A program made the position numbers and the translations under genes. A DNA stretch of 64,000 nt, taken from positions 1-64,000 of the forward strand of contig PTFA01000081.1 of NCBI GenBank assembly GCA_003342895.1, given 5' to 3'. Below are positions 26,621-38,963 of this stretch, one piece after another (the first letter of the stretch is position 1; each line of letters begins with the position of its first letter). The notes beneath the pieces were generated by a model. That model saw only the letters and a program-made list of their open reading frames with translations. It was not told the origin of the DNA and did no database searches. The stretch is from Casuarius casuarius. Its lineage: Eukaryota; Chordata; Aves; Casuariiformes; Casuariidae.

Positions 26621-27343
26621 TCACAAAAACAGAATGCAATACACAACAGAAAACTGGACATAGCTTTTTCAGTACATATAAGAACACGTTTCTCTACCTC
26701 AAAAAAACTCAATCTTGTCAACATCATTTAATACAATAATGATAGCCATTACAAAAATGAAAGCAAATTAAATAGCATATCTTCTATATGTGTTAACCTT
26801 TTTTCTTTTATCTACAAGTTTAATATTTTTTCTCTTTTCTGGAAGATTTTTACTTCCATTTGTGTAATACAAAACCACAGAGTCTCTGAAGAATAAGGCT
26901 GGAAGGGAACTTCCAGTTCCACCAGCCAGGTCTTTCATGAAAATATAGAACATGGCCTGAGACAGGAACCACACCTGTGGAGTCACATTCAACACAACTA
27001 CTATTTTGAAAGCCAACTATCAACAAATACCACTGTCCAGTCAGTTTTGCATCCATCCTACCATAGTTTCATCACAACCATGATTACCTGCAATGAAAAT
27101 ACTATATGAACCAATGTCAAAAGTCCTATCAATATTACATTGAGGCTATAATCACTAAGTAGTATAACTGTTGCACTTTTATTAAATTACATTGTGTTTA
27201 TTTTTAAAGGTTTGTAAATCCCTACAAAACTATAACTCTTAAGGACCTGTAGTACCTCTGAAGTAGCAAGAGTCTTAGATTTCAATGACACACTTGTGCT
27301 TAGCAATAACATTACCATAATGGAAGAAATATGACTCAGTCTT

Positions 27344-27361
27344 AAAAAAAAAAAAAAAAAA
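27344..27361 (+). repeat. Poly(A) run, 18 bases
   Basis: Uninterrupted A homopolymer about 1.5 kb downstream (minus-strand sense) of AGBL4 exon 2. No retrotransposed body is recognisable in front of it. Confidence 0.9.
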
Positions 27362-28899
27362 TCCATAAACTGTATCCCAATTGCCTATTTCCTGTAGGGA
27401 TATTTAGGTCTATAAGATGACAAGAACTTCAGGATTATTATAAAATTAATGAGGTTTGTTTTATAGTTTGTTCTTTGAAAAAGTCCAATAGGATGCACTA
27501 TGTAGAGCTAATATCAATGCTAAGGTGGTACTCAAAAGTGTAGCAATATCCTGCTGTATATATGTTGTATATTACTTTTGGCTGACACAAAGGCATAGAT
27601 TTCAGCAGTAATAATAATTTGGTAAAATATCCAATAATCAGCTAAATTGCTTTGACCAGTTAAGGTGCTCTAAACTATCACTTGGCTGACATATACCAAA
27701 GAGAGTTAATTTACAAATGAAGTGTACACAATATTATTACCATTCTTGCCAATACATTATAATAATGAGAAAGTAAATGAAGTTATTAATTTTATTTGCA
27801 TTTGTATTTTGGAGATGTCTGAATATGCAAAGCGACATCAGAGCCTCATCATGCTACAATGTAAATAAACACAGAGATACTACTGTCAAAATATATAAGG
27901 TATGAAATTTACCTTTGGTCTTTTTTCAAACAAAATTAATTCTATTGTTCAAAATTGGTACTAAACCATCTCGCAGTGATCCACATTACTTCATGAATAA
28001 TCTGATGGGTACTACTGATCTTTTTCATGGCATAGCAGCTTAACACAAAGTAAATTTCTCAGCTTGGCCAACTAATTAATTTTATAAGCTATTTTCTGAT
28101 ACAAAAAAATCATAAAATCATAACCATTGTGAAATAGCATCTCAAATATGTTTTAAAAATACGTAAGGATTGCCTGATCTTTCAGAAACGTCCTAAAAAT
28201 AAGATACTATTTATTATTCACCGCATCATTTACACCTTTTACATAATGTAATCAAAGGATTTAAATAACTCAGTTTAATATTTATCCAGGAACTGGCAGC
28301 CAGTATTCCACCCTGAAGGACATATTTCTTCATAAAAAGCTCATTTTACAAGACACTGTAGCAGTTTTGGCATTACCAGCACCTCTCACATAAACCAGGC
28401 TGGAAACTATAGTTTATCCTGCCAAATGCCTTTTGTACATATGGTGTTTAACAGTGCTTGGTAGGTCTGTAAGCCAATAATAATAGATTTAATCTAAAAA
28501 TCTGGAGACACACATATATGTAACACAAAAATTTAAATTGTGCTACATATGCATATATATATATTTACTTACATACACAACATATATAAACATCCATGAT
28601 TCAAAGTAATCTTTAGATTAATATACTAACCATAACTCTTGAAAAACAATTTCTTTCAATTTGCAGTAGCTTCCCAAAAATTTAATTGTGCTCCCATTGA
28701 CATCAGAGACAGAACTTCCAATAACCTCAGCAGTTCAGAATGAGGCCACCAGAAATACAAATAAGGCATATATTTAAAGACACTAAGTATATATTTGTAA
28801 AATCATCTTCTAACTATTCAAGGACGGACTTGGCACATTACCAGGTTAACCTCCCCAATATACGTCCAAAATAAAATTTAAAATGCTGAAAATGCTTAC

Positions 28900-29022
28900 C
28901 ACTTTCAAAACAGGCATCAAATGTAAGATGTCCTTTTTTAGGCTGTCCACAGTAACCAGCTGGGAGAACAGTGTACTTGCTCACATTCCCTGCTATAGTA
29001 TCATCACATCCTATGTCGCTAC
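28900..29022 (-). CDS. AGBL4: AGBL4 (CCP6) coding exon 2
   Basis: Minus-strand exon of 123 bases, preceded by a pyrimidine-rich stretch ending TGCAACAG and followed by the donor GTAAGC, phase 1 at both ends. With the G from exon 1 it encodes 41 residues beginning GSDIGCDDTIAGN, running through VSKYTVLPAGYCGQPKKGHL and ending TFDACFES with a split glycine. This is recognised as the N-terminal region of cytosolic carboxypeptidase 6, an M14-family zinc carboxypeptidase of cytosol, basal bodies and cilia that removes glutamates from polyglutamylated tubulin and some other proteins. The zinc-binding and catalytic residues are encoded by later exons that I do not find in the window. The reading frame is intact, with no sign of a pseudogene. 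CCP1/4/5 relatives are less likely because the segment through GYCGQPKKGHL is CCP6-like. Confidence 0.93.
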
Positions 29023-29975
29023 CTGTTGCAGTAAAAGCAAACAAACAAACAAATAAATAGGTGGATAAACATGAGTATGAAACAAAAAAAAAACATAAAA
29101 AACTGTTTTTTCTAAAAGAAAACATGCTTTTCTACATAATATGGAATTTGCACCATTTAACACAGACACAAGCAAATGCATTCTTTCTTTTTAACATTTA
29201 CTCAACAATTTCTATATATTAATGGTATCATGCATTAAATCTTCTATAAGTACCAAACCACACAAATATTCCACTTAAGTTCTTGTTTTAATAAGACAAA
29301 TAATGCTATCTGGAGAATCCAACTTTCCTCTAAAAAGGAGAAGTTCGGAAAGCATTCTGTAGCCAGTCCCCAACACCATGTTGCTGAGAGTGCTGAGGTA
29401 TACCAATCCCTTTGGAGGAGTGAGCAATATATCAGACAGAGACACTGTTCTCCAAACATTAGGACCCTCACTCTAGTTTTCGGTATGTTCTCGTCAGCAC
29501 TATCGCAATTCAAAAAGAAAATAGGAATCCTTTATTGGAGTAGCATGAGGTGGTTTAAACACAACACAAAGAGTGATATGAACAACACCACATGAAACAG
29601 GTTCTGGACCAGCCTCATACAGAGGTCTGAAAACAAGACTCCCTAGTGTCAAGGATTCTCGATCCAGCCCATGCTCCTCCCTCAAGACATCTCAGGGAAG
29701 TCTCTTCTAATTTGTAGAAATATCTCTCCTGCTGCTGCTGGAGGAAGTATGAAGTTCTTTACTGGGCAGATGTTTTATTGGCAATTCACAAAATACCCAG
29801 CAAGGAACCTGCACATTCATGACAATATATATGACACAATCGAAATATTTTATTCTGTTCTGTAACATTGTTGCCGACAATAATAACTTGCTTATATATC
29901 CTACAGTAGGCGCTCCTTTTCTTAAAGCTCCAGCCTCTTGATGCCTGTGTTTTTTTGTTTTTTTTAAAACAAAAA

Positions 29976-30970
29976 NNNNNNNNNNNNNNNNNNNNNNNNN
30001 NNNNNNNNNNNNNNNNNNNNNNNNNNNNNNNNNNNNNNNNNNNNNNNNNNNNNNNNNNNNNNNNNNNNNNNNNNNNNNNNNNNNNNNNNNNNNNNNNNNN
30101 NNNNNNNNNNNNNNNNNNNNNNNNNNNNNNNNNNNNNNNNNNNNNNNNNNNNNNNNNNNNNNNNNNNNNNNNNNNNNNNNNNNNNNNNNNNNNNNNNNNN
30201 NNNNNNNNNNNNNNNNNNNNNNNNNNNNNNNNNNNNNNNNNNNNNNNNNNNNNNNNNNNNNNNNNNNNNNNNNNNNNNNNNNNNNNNNNNNNNNNNNNNN
30301 NNNNNNNNNNNNNNNNNNNNNNNNNNNNNNNNNNNNNNNNNNNNNNNNNNNNNNNNNNNNNNNNNNNNNNNNNNNNNNNNNNNNNNNNNNNNNNNNNNNN
30401 NNNNNNNNNNNNNNNNNNNNNNNNNNNNNNNNNNNNNNNNNNNNNNNNNNNNNNNNNNNNNNNNNNNNNNNNNNNNNNNNNNNNNNNNNNNNNNNNNNNN
30501 NNNNNNNNNNNNNNNNNNNNNNNNNNNNNNNNNNNNNNNNNNNNNNNNNNNNNNNNNNNNNNNNNNNNNNNNNNNNNNNNNNNNNNNNNNNNNNNNNNNN
30601 NNNNNNNNNNNNNNNNNNNNNNNNNNNNNNNNNNNNNNNNNNNNNNNNNNNNNNNNNNNNNNNNNNNNNNNNNNNNNNNNNNNNNNNNNNNNNNNNNNNN
30701 NNNNNNNNNNNNNNNNNNNNNNNNNNNNNNNNNNNNNNNNNNNNNNNNNNNNNNNNNNNNNNNNNNNNNNNNNNNNNNNNNNNNNNNNNNNNNNNNNNNN
30801 NNNNNNNNNNNNNNNNNNNNNNNNNNNNNNNNNNNNNNNNNNNNNNNNNNNNNNNNNNNNNNNNNNNNNNNNNNNNNNNNNNNNNNNNNNNNNNNNNNNN
30901 NNNNNNNNNNNNNNNNNNNNNNNNNNNNNNNNNNNNNNNNNNNNNNNNNNNNNNNNNNNNNNNNNNNNNN
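29976..30970. other. Assembly gap (995 N)
   Basis: The run of N replaces unknown sequence in AGBL4 intron 1. Its left flank is T- and A-rich; its right flank begins with nine G followed by CGGC. Open frames that span it are artefacts. The true length may differ from the N count. Confidence 0.99.
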
Positions 30971-31538
30971 GGGGGGGGGCGGCATTGATTTTCTATTTTA
31001 TTTTGGAAAGGTAAGGCAAGAGAAACATCACATGTTTTTCCTGGTTTATCCCTAGCTGCCTTGATAGACAGTTTGGACTTCTTATTAAGTGGTATTTCAG
31101 AAAGCTGGTTGTTAGATTTCTTAAAGCAATCTGGAATTCTGATATTTAATTTTGTTTTTTCTTGTACATTCATATACTTAATCCATTTTAATTTATCTTT
31201 ATACCAGATATATAAATAATCTCATTGAGAAATTTATTTATTGGCAATACTATTCTATTGCTCTTTTAATTTTTTTTGTACATATTGTAAAGACATAATA
31301 GCATCATTCCTCTGTTCTCTTTTAGGGCAGGGAGAAGGTATCTCCTTTCTTTTTCTGTTTCATTCAGCTTTTCTTCCTGTCTATTCCCTGGAAATTTCTT
31401 CTTCAATCTCCTGCTGATAAACTCTTAAGACTCCTTAGTTTAAAAAGCTAATTTAAAGCACAATGTAATTTGTCAGCTTCTTGCCTCCTGAAACTAAATG
31501 TCTTAACTTCTGTAATTTTAAACTGGATATCTTTGCAA

Positions 31539-31557
31539 TTTTTTTTTTTTTTTTTTT
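31539..31557 (+). repeat. Poly(T) run, 19 bases
   Basis: Uninterrupted T homopolymer followed by CTC and further T and A runs in AGBL4 intron 1. Comparable homopolymers are T15 at 11,099-11,113 and A18 at 32,130-32,147. Confidence 0.9.
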
Positions 31558-32410
31558 CTCTTTTTTTAAAAAAAGTAGCTGCATACATGTCATGTGCAAT
31601 GAAGTGTGATCTTCAGTTGGATCTACTTCTTTCACTGGAGCACTCCAATACGTATATTCTGCATGGATTCTCTAGTATTTCAAGAGCTGGACCCCTATTG
31701 TAGCCTCTTCCTCAGTATGGGCACTAAAAGGATCCTTCTACTCCATCCAGCTACCTATTTTCAAGAATATTAAACAAATTTAGAACTTCTGAGACTGTAA
31801 CTCCCACTCATACTTGGAAATTAAAAGTTATTACAAGGAAGAGACATACACTCAGAGGTACGTGACAGAGTGATTACCTGAGCCTTGCTTCCTTAGAAAA
31901 CAAAACTCAGGAAAAAAAAACAGTAATAAAGAAACATAAAAAACTGTTTTTATTTCATAATAAAAATATGAGAACAGAAATTTTCTATACTACTGTATGA
32001 TGTCTGCCAATATGTCTGTAGTGTACATATTGAAAACTTTGTCCTCTCAGTCAAATTATACTGTCTAACAAATTGCAGTACCCAAAACATTTGTTTCCAA
32101 ATAGGGACGGAAAAACACAGTGATTTTTTAAAAAAAAAAAAAAAAAACATTTGAGAAATATGGAAAAAGAAGAAAACAAGTTAACATTTTCATATTATAT
32201 TATACATGAATATGAAATAATAGAAGAAATGTATATATACAACTAGTTATTCATCCTTCTGACATTGGTTCAGCACTTTCTTCACTGTGTACTGTTTGGA
32301 CAACAAATATTTAACAACAGAAAAACTATCTTTGGTGTTAGAGAAAATGGAAAGAAGTGTGTAGAAGGCATATGATGGAATAATGGGATGATAATATCTT
32401 ATTTCACTCT

Positions 32411-32478
32411 GATAAATAGGGCTACTGAGGCCCCTAGAAATAGAGATAAATAGGGCTACTGAGGCCCCTAGAAATAGA
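32411..32478. repeat. 34-bp perfect tandem duplication
   Basis: Two identical 34-base units, each starting GATAAATAGGGCTACTGAGG, lie head to tail at 32,411-32,444 and 32,445-32,478 in AGBL4 intron 1. Identity indicates a recent slippage or replication event and a likely length polymorphism. Confidence 0.95.
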
Positions 32479-33984
32479 CTTTTGGTCTGTACTGATTTTT
32501 TGACATTTAAATGGGTTACAGGGGATGATGAATGTGACATAAAGCTCAATTTGTTTTATTTTTATATTGAAAACTATTTCACACAAATGTTACAAGCAAT
32601 TCATACTGGCCCTGAATGATGAAAACAGCTTATTAATTAAAACTGACCTTTCCATACATAAATGTATTCCACCTCTTGAGGCAAAACACCTTAGCTGAGG
32701 TAACAAATTATATCAATGTATTACTGACACCACAGCTAAAGGGTCTGTCAGGCTTTCCATTATATACCCATATTTCCAGACATATATAAATCCTGAATTA
32801 AAAACATGTATATCCAGGTTAACACTTGGCATATAGATTCCCAGTCAGGGAAGAAATGTGAAACTTTATTCTCTTTGAGAAGTACTGTAACAGGGAACCA
32901 AAGAGAATTTACACCTTTTCTTCCTTTTCACCATTAAAAAAAAAATTAATTAAACAGTGTACTATTATTTTTTTTAAGAAAATTATCTGCAATTTCAAGG
33001 TATTTGTTTTAGACTGAATAATTACCCACAGAGAGCAATCTAAGTCATTTAAACTGTTTTCTTCAAATGTAGAATTGCTACTTACTCACGATATTTCCAG
33101 CTCTGTTTTTACCCTACAGAGTTTGGCAGGGCTGCTGATACAATTTCTTTAAGTCCAGTAACACCGCTGGCAAACTTAGACCCGAACAGGGAATCTGTGT
33201 AGCAGTATGGCCGTGATCACACATCCCTCTGTGCCACGCCACTCCTCAGTCAGAAGAGCAGCCACAGGAAAACCCTTTCCTCAGTTTCTGCTCAGGGCCC
33301 CTTACCACAGGACCCACACTCTGATTGCAGCTAGTCAAGTTAATCATTTGCAACTCAACACGCAGAATCAAAGGTACAGAGAGAAGTTAGAGAAAACCTG
33401 CAGATCTGCCCCCAGGACGGATGACTTGCCAAGGACTATAGTGAAAGAACAGGAGACAGGGAGCCTACTGAGGGCAGAGGAGTGAGACAACCCAATTCCT
33501 CCAGCTGCTAAACACTCACCTCTAGGCACCAGCTAAAAATAGTAGGCTTCTTGTAATTCCTAAAAGATAGCTGGGAAACACTTCTTAGATAAAGGTGAAG
33601 AAACAAGAAGAGATTATATCCATAATGCTGCCACCACAAGACAGTGTGGAAGCAGGGAGAAGAGAGCACTACACCTCCCCCTCCCTCTGACTGATACAGG
33701 AGGAAGCAGTCAAGTAATCATGTCTCAGCAAAGTGTTTCCACCTGCTCCTCCCTGGCCTAAGGTAGCCAGCCTTATACTCAGGAGTGAGAATAAAATCAT
33801 CAAATAGCCATTAATCCAAAGTCATTTAATAATACTAATCTCCCCTTGTATGTTCTTTATTACACAGTACTTCAAATATTCAGAAAATATTGTAATATTT
33901 TGTAGCATATTAGCTTTAATTAATCTCTAAAGTTTTGAAGCTATAATTTTTAGTTAACTTCATGTTATTGTACAGCACAAGTGC

Positions 33985-34345
33985 ATTACGTCCCACCTGG
34001 TCCTCTGGCATGCTCTGCCCAGGTGACAAAGGCCAGGCCAGGCCAGGCCAGGCGAGCGGCCTGACCACAGCCTGTACTGCTCTACGTGACGAACACACAC
34101 AGGTTATCGGATGGGGCCTCACACTTGTCTGTCCAGCAGACGCAGCGAGCGTTGCTGAGAACGCACCATCGTCTTCGTATGGACAGAAGCGAGCATGTTG
34201 CCTGTTGCCTCATGGCGTAAGTGCCCTGGCTAATAAAGAGATATCGTCCTCGCAGCTGGGAGCACGACGTAGATTTTCTTGACCGAGGGCCAAGACGTAC
34301 GACAGAGCCTTGCAGGGAAGGGGAACAGGACTTCGATCGGAAACA
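33985..34345 (+). mobile_element. CpG-rich patch, possible solo LTR
   Basis: Within AT-rich intron 1, about 360 bases carry well over twenty CpG dinucleotides. The patch includes a (GGCCA)n run at 34,031-34,053 and an AATAAA signal near 34,232, followed by a further CpG-rich stretch. High CpG plus an internal polyadenylation signal is typical of a relatively young retroviral LTR that has not yet decayed by deamination. No second LTR, internal coding region, or clear terminal TG...CA and target duplication was found, so a solo LTR or an intronic CpG island are both possible. Confidence 0.35.
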
Positions 34346-37300
34346 AAATTAACGGGCAGAAAGAGAATCAACTGCAGTACATACTGCTTATTACGCTTAA
34401 GGAGATCAGATCCTTCTTTGAGAAAAGGTTAGATGAGACAAGCAGAGGCAAAAATAACTTAGCAAAGAAATTTTCTCTGACTGTACTTCTTATTTTGTCC
34501 ATTCTTTTTCAGAGGTTGTAAGTCACACAGCTATTTTATTCTAATTCTTCATAGCTTAAACTCCTAGAGTCTCCAGAAAATCCCTTGGATTTACTTTTAC
34601 CACAGTATTAAACGTTAATGGCAATTTTCTATCAAGTATAAAATCTGCAGGTGTCCAAAATCTATATAAGGAACTATATAAGGTTTTCAAATAAGACCTG
34701 GATAGAGTTTTCTGGTATCTACATCCATCACTGTGTTGTCATCTTGGATCTGTTTCACATCAGAGTAGTGAAAATGAACAAAATCAATTCCCAGGAATGA
34801 GGATTCTCAGGAGAAGCCCCGCTGGATTGTTCCGGAACTTGGAAAGTTCCAGAACTTCTTACCATTCTCTGAAATCGAAAGAATAAGGCCAAGGTTTTTT
34901 TTTCATTTAGGCAAAGATGAAAACATACTATTTGCTACAGACAGTAAATATCATGCAAATTTAGGTAGGAGTATATTTTCTAAAAACTGCAGAGTTTCCA
35001 GAGGGATCTATCTCTTTAGCACATAATAGTTATTCTCTGAACTGGGTAAACAACAAGCCCACTTCCAGCTGTGACAAACTTCCGAATCCATGGAGTTACC
35101 AGCCGTCAGCTACGTTCATGCTACATTAGCTGGAAGGAAAGCACAGATGCATTAAAATAGACATAGAAAAATACAGAGTGAATTTGCCTGGAAAACCTGC
35201 ATCATTCTTATAATCAGACTTTCTGCCTAATAAGGAAAGCCAAGCAGAAAGGCAGGGCAGCATGAGAAGACAGGATAACTGCAACTCAACCTTGAAGAAG
35301 TCTTCTCTAAATATTACAAGTATTTAGAGATTTTAGAGATATTTATTACAAATACTCTGTTATCAAATCCTAATTTTAGAACAAAATCAGGATATATTTT
35401 TTACTACTGATTTTTCTATCATTAGCAAAAGAGAACTACTACTGCTGTTAGCAAGTTACCACTTATTACATCAGGATGAACAAACAGGAACACAGTTCCT
35501 TAATTTTGGTAATTTTAACTTCACCTCTTCTGTATGGTCAGATAAGTATTTCTGCAGTATTCTTCACAGAAAACAAGCAAATTTGCTTCAGCTTTGAGCA
35601 CAAATCTGGTATAGGATGGTTCTTCTAATTGGTTTTGATCAATCTGAATATTCTACTTTGGGTCAAACTGTTCAGAAAAGGAAATGAACTCAGACAACCA
35701 TATCAAGATCAAGTCACTAGGTCTACAAAATGCATCGGGAAGGACTGTATTTTCCTTATGGCTAAACTAACACTAAATGGAATAAAAGTGTTACAGATTT
35801 TAAAATGCAACCATGCCAGCAGCTTTAATTTTCCTTTACATATATTGTCCAACTAAGACAGAAAATTTCCATTGTTTAAAGATCTAATAACCATCTTCTC
35901 ATCCTCCAGCAGCAAAGAGAAGTTCTCAGATACCATAGCAAAGAGCCTTATCAGCCTGGAGCAGTATAGTTATTGTAAACCCACATACAGGAGTGCATCT
36001 GAACTCTCAGTATAGTTTGCAATAAACAGAAATACAATCAGGGTAAATTCAGATAGGGATACATTCAGATTGGGAACTCCTATTAGCTCCTAAATATAAC
36101 AAGTCTCTACATTAACATTGCTCAGCTCATCTTTTGGACTGGCAACATTTATGGAGGATATGCCAATAATGGTGTCTTCCACCAATAAGAAAACTGCAAA
36201 GCCCTTCTCTATATGTCTGCGTAATTTTAGCAAAATTCTTTGATACCTGCATTTGTAGAGAAAACGTCAAGAAATCTGTATACTCCTAATAGCTGGTTAT
36301 GTTTTGCTGTTCTTTAATTTTTGAAATAAAGGCTGTTATATCAATGCCCAGGGCTACAGCAATACAGATATTGAGGAAGACTTGTTATGTATGGCATCCG
36401 TTCTGAACGCCCTATAGACAGTTTAAAAATCCTACAGTCAGCAGCAGTCAGGAACTTGGAATTCCAGTTCCACTGGCTTCAAAAATGCTAAGGAAAGGAA
36501 GAATAAATAACTATCATTTGTAACTTCACAACCATTTATCCTACAGCAAGGTTTTGGCATCACCCTGAGAATCTAAACACACAGCAGAGAGTGATGTCAG
36601 TCTGAAATTAGCTTAATTCACAGTCTCTGTGATCTGAAAATAAATGGAAAAAATAACGTTAAGACTACAATTCCCTGGGCTTGGAAGAATACCCAACATG
36701 GTACCAAGCACGCTTGCTGCCTCACATTCCCTTCCTGTGCCCATATTGTCACTATTGCCTATTTCAAACGTGAAACAGAACAAGGAGACTGCTTCACAAA
36801 CAGCAAAACAGCATTCTCACACAGCCTGATCTAACTTTACAAATTAGTAGCATATTGTATTGTTATTTAGAAACCCAATTTGAGATAGAGCATCTTTGCA
36901 GTAATTGTCTCTTGATTTATTTGCCTCCCACAGCTTGACCAACAGACTGGTTGTCAAACGTCTGCCTCAAAACTGTAAGAAGATATCCATATCCAAGAAA
37001 ACATGCAGAATAAAAGGGAAGAAGAGTATTAGTTGAGATGGTCAGGTAAATTCTGAGCTTCACAAAGGTTCTGAAACTACTCGGGAAAAATAAACTGCAA
37101 GCTCGCCGCTATGGATTTTAAAAAGCTTATGGCAGGTTATAGAAAGAGGAAGGAAACATTGTCATTTCTTTTTTTTTAATTTTACTGCACAGGTTACTGT
37201 TTCTACAGAGGTTACCAGACAACAAATCTTTTTATCTTCCTAATGCAATTTCTTGGGTAATGCACCATTAACTTTTTCTTTCAGGTTAGAAGGCATAACC

Positions 37301-38904
37301 ATGCCTAAGTACCTCATATGTCTTTAGATATACATGTCCAAACTGATTCACTCAAGCACAAGGTATGGCATAGGTGTCCAATCAAAGCTGAGAGTGGAAA
37401 AAATCTTGTTCTTCTATGCAAACACGTCAAAGCAAAACAAGCAACCAATAACCAAATCCGTCACCTTTGTCTATAAGATATCATATGGGGTCTCTACGTA
37501 AGGCTTGGTAGTACTGTAGAGAACGTTTTGCTTAAAAGCTCATAGCGAGCAGAAAGCAGGCAGCCCAGGGATAAGCAGAAACAGAAAAGTATGTAAGGTG
37601 CTTAGCCCAAGACAAAATCATTAGCTGACTGGCTGATCAAGTATGAAAAGATGATGAGAAATCTCCACTATGCAGTCCATTCAAAAAAACTTGATCCAGA
37701 AAGAATTATCAATGGCAATGCCAACTTTCAAAGTAATGTCAAGATGGCTTTGTTGCCACTTGATGCCTTTGGAGATAGTCTCTCAAAAGGCAATGCCTTC
37801 TTTCAGAGGTAACTGGCAATGGAATTTTTTGTATCTCTCTAGTGAACCCCCAAATGTCCCAGAAAGTATGAACAGTTTTTCCTCATAAAAGGAAAAAGCA
37901 ACAATAGGTTCTTCAAAGTCAGTAAGCAAGAAAAAAGAATATCCATTACTCTTTCTACTGTACTCTATGATCTCTAATCTCTCCACTAAAACACTCATCA
38001 CCAGAGACGAAAAATATACTGAAATATTAGTAGTGTCAAATACGTTAACCAAAAATGTTTATTTAAAAACATTGTAAGAAGCAGCGAATTTTATCTAATA
38101 TACAGCTTTGTTCTTTAACAAGTATTTGGTATCCTGATAATATCAAAGATATCATATGATGCAACAGTTGCTATAGTAGCAATACTTCTTTAAAAAAAAC
38201 AGATAAAAAAAGGCATAAAACATAAAAACTGTAAACATAAATGCATCATACACATCCCCAATAGCAGAGAAAGGAGTAAATAATAGATAGAGAGCTCAGC
38301 TATTCCTCACAGCTGCATCCGAAAAAAGGTAATTTTATCAGCAAGCATAACCTATTTGGGAGATAAGATACAGTTCAGAGAATGAGGTCTGCATAAGAAG
38401 AACAGAAGATGTCGAAAACAAGTCCAGGAATGCCTAGGAATTCAAGTTCTAGATCAGCAAAAGATTTTGGGGGTGTTTCTTACTGAGCAAGAGGAAATTC
38501 TAGGTCTCAGGATTCTGAGGCAAGAGAGGAACTGAAGCGTTAAAGCCAGTCCCATGTGTAATACTACCAAACTTCAATGGGCAAAACTTTTTTCTTAGGC
38601 TTGCATGTGTCTTTCAATTCTTTAAGTAACTAACTTTCCAAAGACTAGGACTGCATGTGACCTACTAAAAATACTGAGTCAAAACAGGCAGACAGTTGCA
38701 GTGTTTGGAATTGTAGTTGGTATATGTCAGATGAAGGCAAAAACTCACCTGCAAAATTGAAAAAAGAGGTTAGCAGGTGAGTCACACACTAGCATTCATT
38801 GGTAGCATCTCAGAATGCTGTATTGCTCATGCTGCATAATCCTGAACCAAAACAGCTTTTATACACCTGTTTTTGTGGTATATGTTGGGGAGGATGGAGA
38901 AAGT

Positions 38905-38963
38905 GGGAGGAAAGGAAAAGGAAAAGGAAAAGGGAAGAGGAAGAGGTAGGGGAAGGGGAAAGG
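38905..38963 (+). repeat. Purine-only tract, (GGAAAA)n-like
   Basis: Forty-two consecutive purines (38,905-38,946), extended to 38,963 with one T, built from GGAAAA and GGAAG units. Such polypurine tracts can adopt triplex structure; here it is simply low-complexity intronic sequence. Confidence 0.85.

Larger units (their letters stand above)
1..28899 (-). other. AGBL4: AGBL4 intron 2, part (continues beyond the window)
   Basis: Minus-strand sequence downstream of the exon 2 donor. The next CCP6 exon would encode a segment with an N-terminal NLGR-type start and aromatic-rich WFNF-type residues; I did not find it on the minus strand here, so the whole left 28.9 kb is most simply intron. AGBL4 introns are very large in other vertebrates. 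The span holds two CR1 fragments, a 60-bp direct duplication, fold-back sequences at 1-120 and 1,930-1,988, and a coding-like patch of unknown origin at about 23.6-24.8 kb. Short exons below about 100 bases could have been missed. Confidence 0.7.

Noticed and set aside
26877..26990. Segment with GGCTGGAAGGGAACTTCC resembling antisense CR1 end
   Set aside because: Only about 20 bases fit; the rest cannot be followed as CR1, so no element is called.
29707..31173. Open frames of several hundred codons across the N run
   Set aside because: They consist almost entirely of unknown bases; the flanks on both sides have no protein similarity that I recognise.
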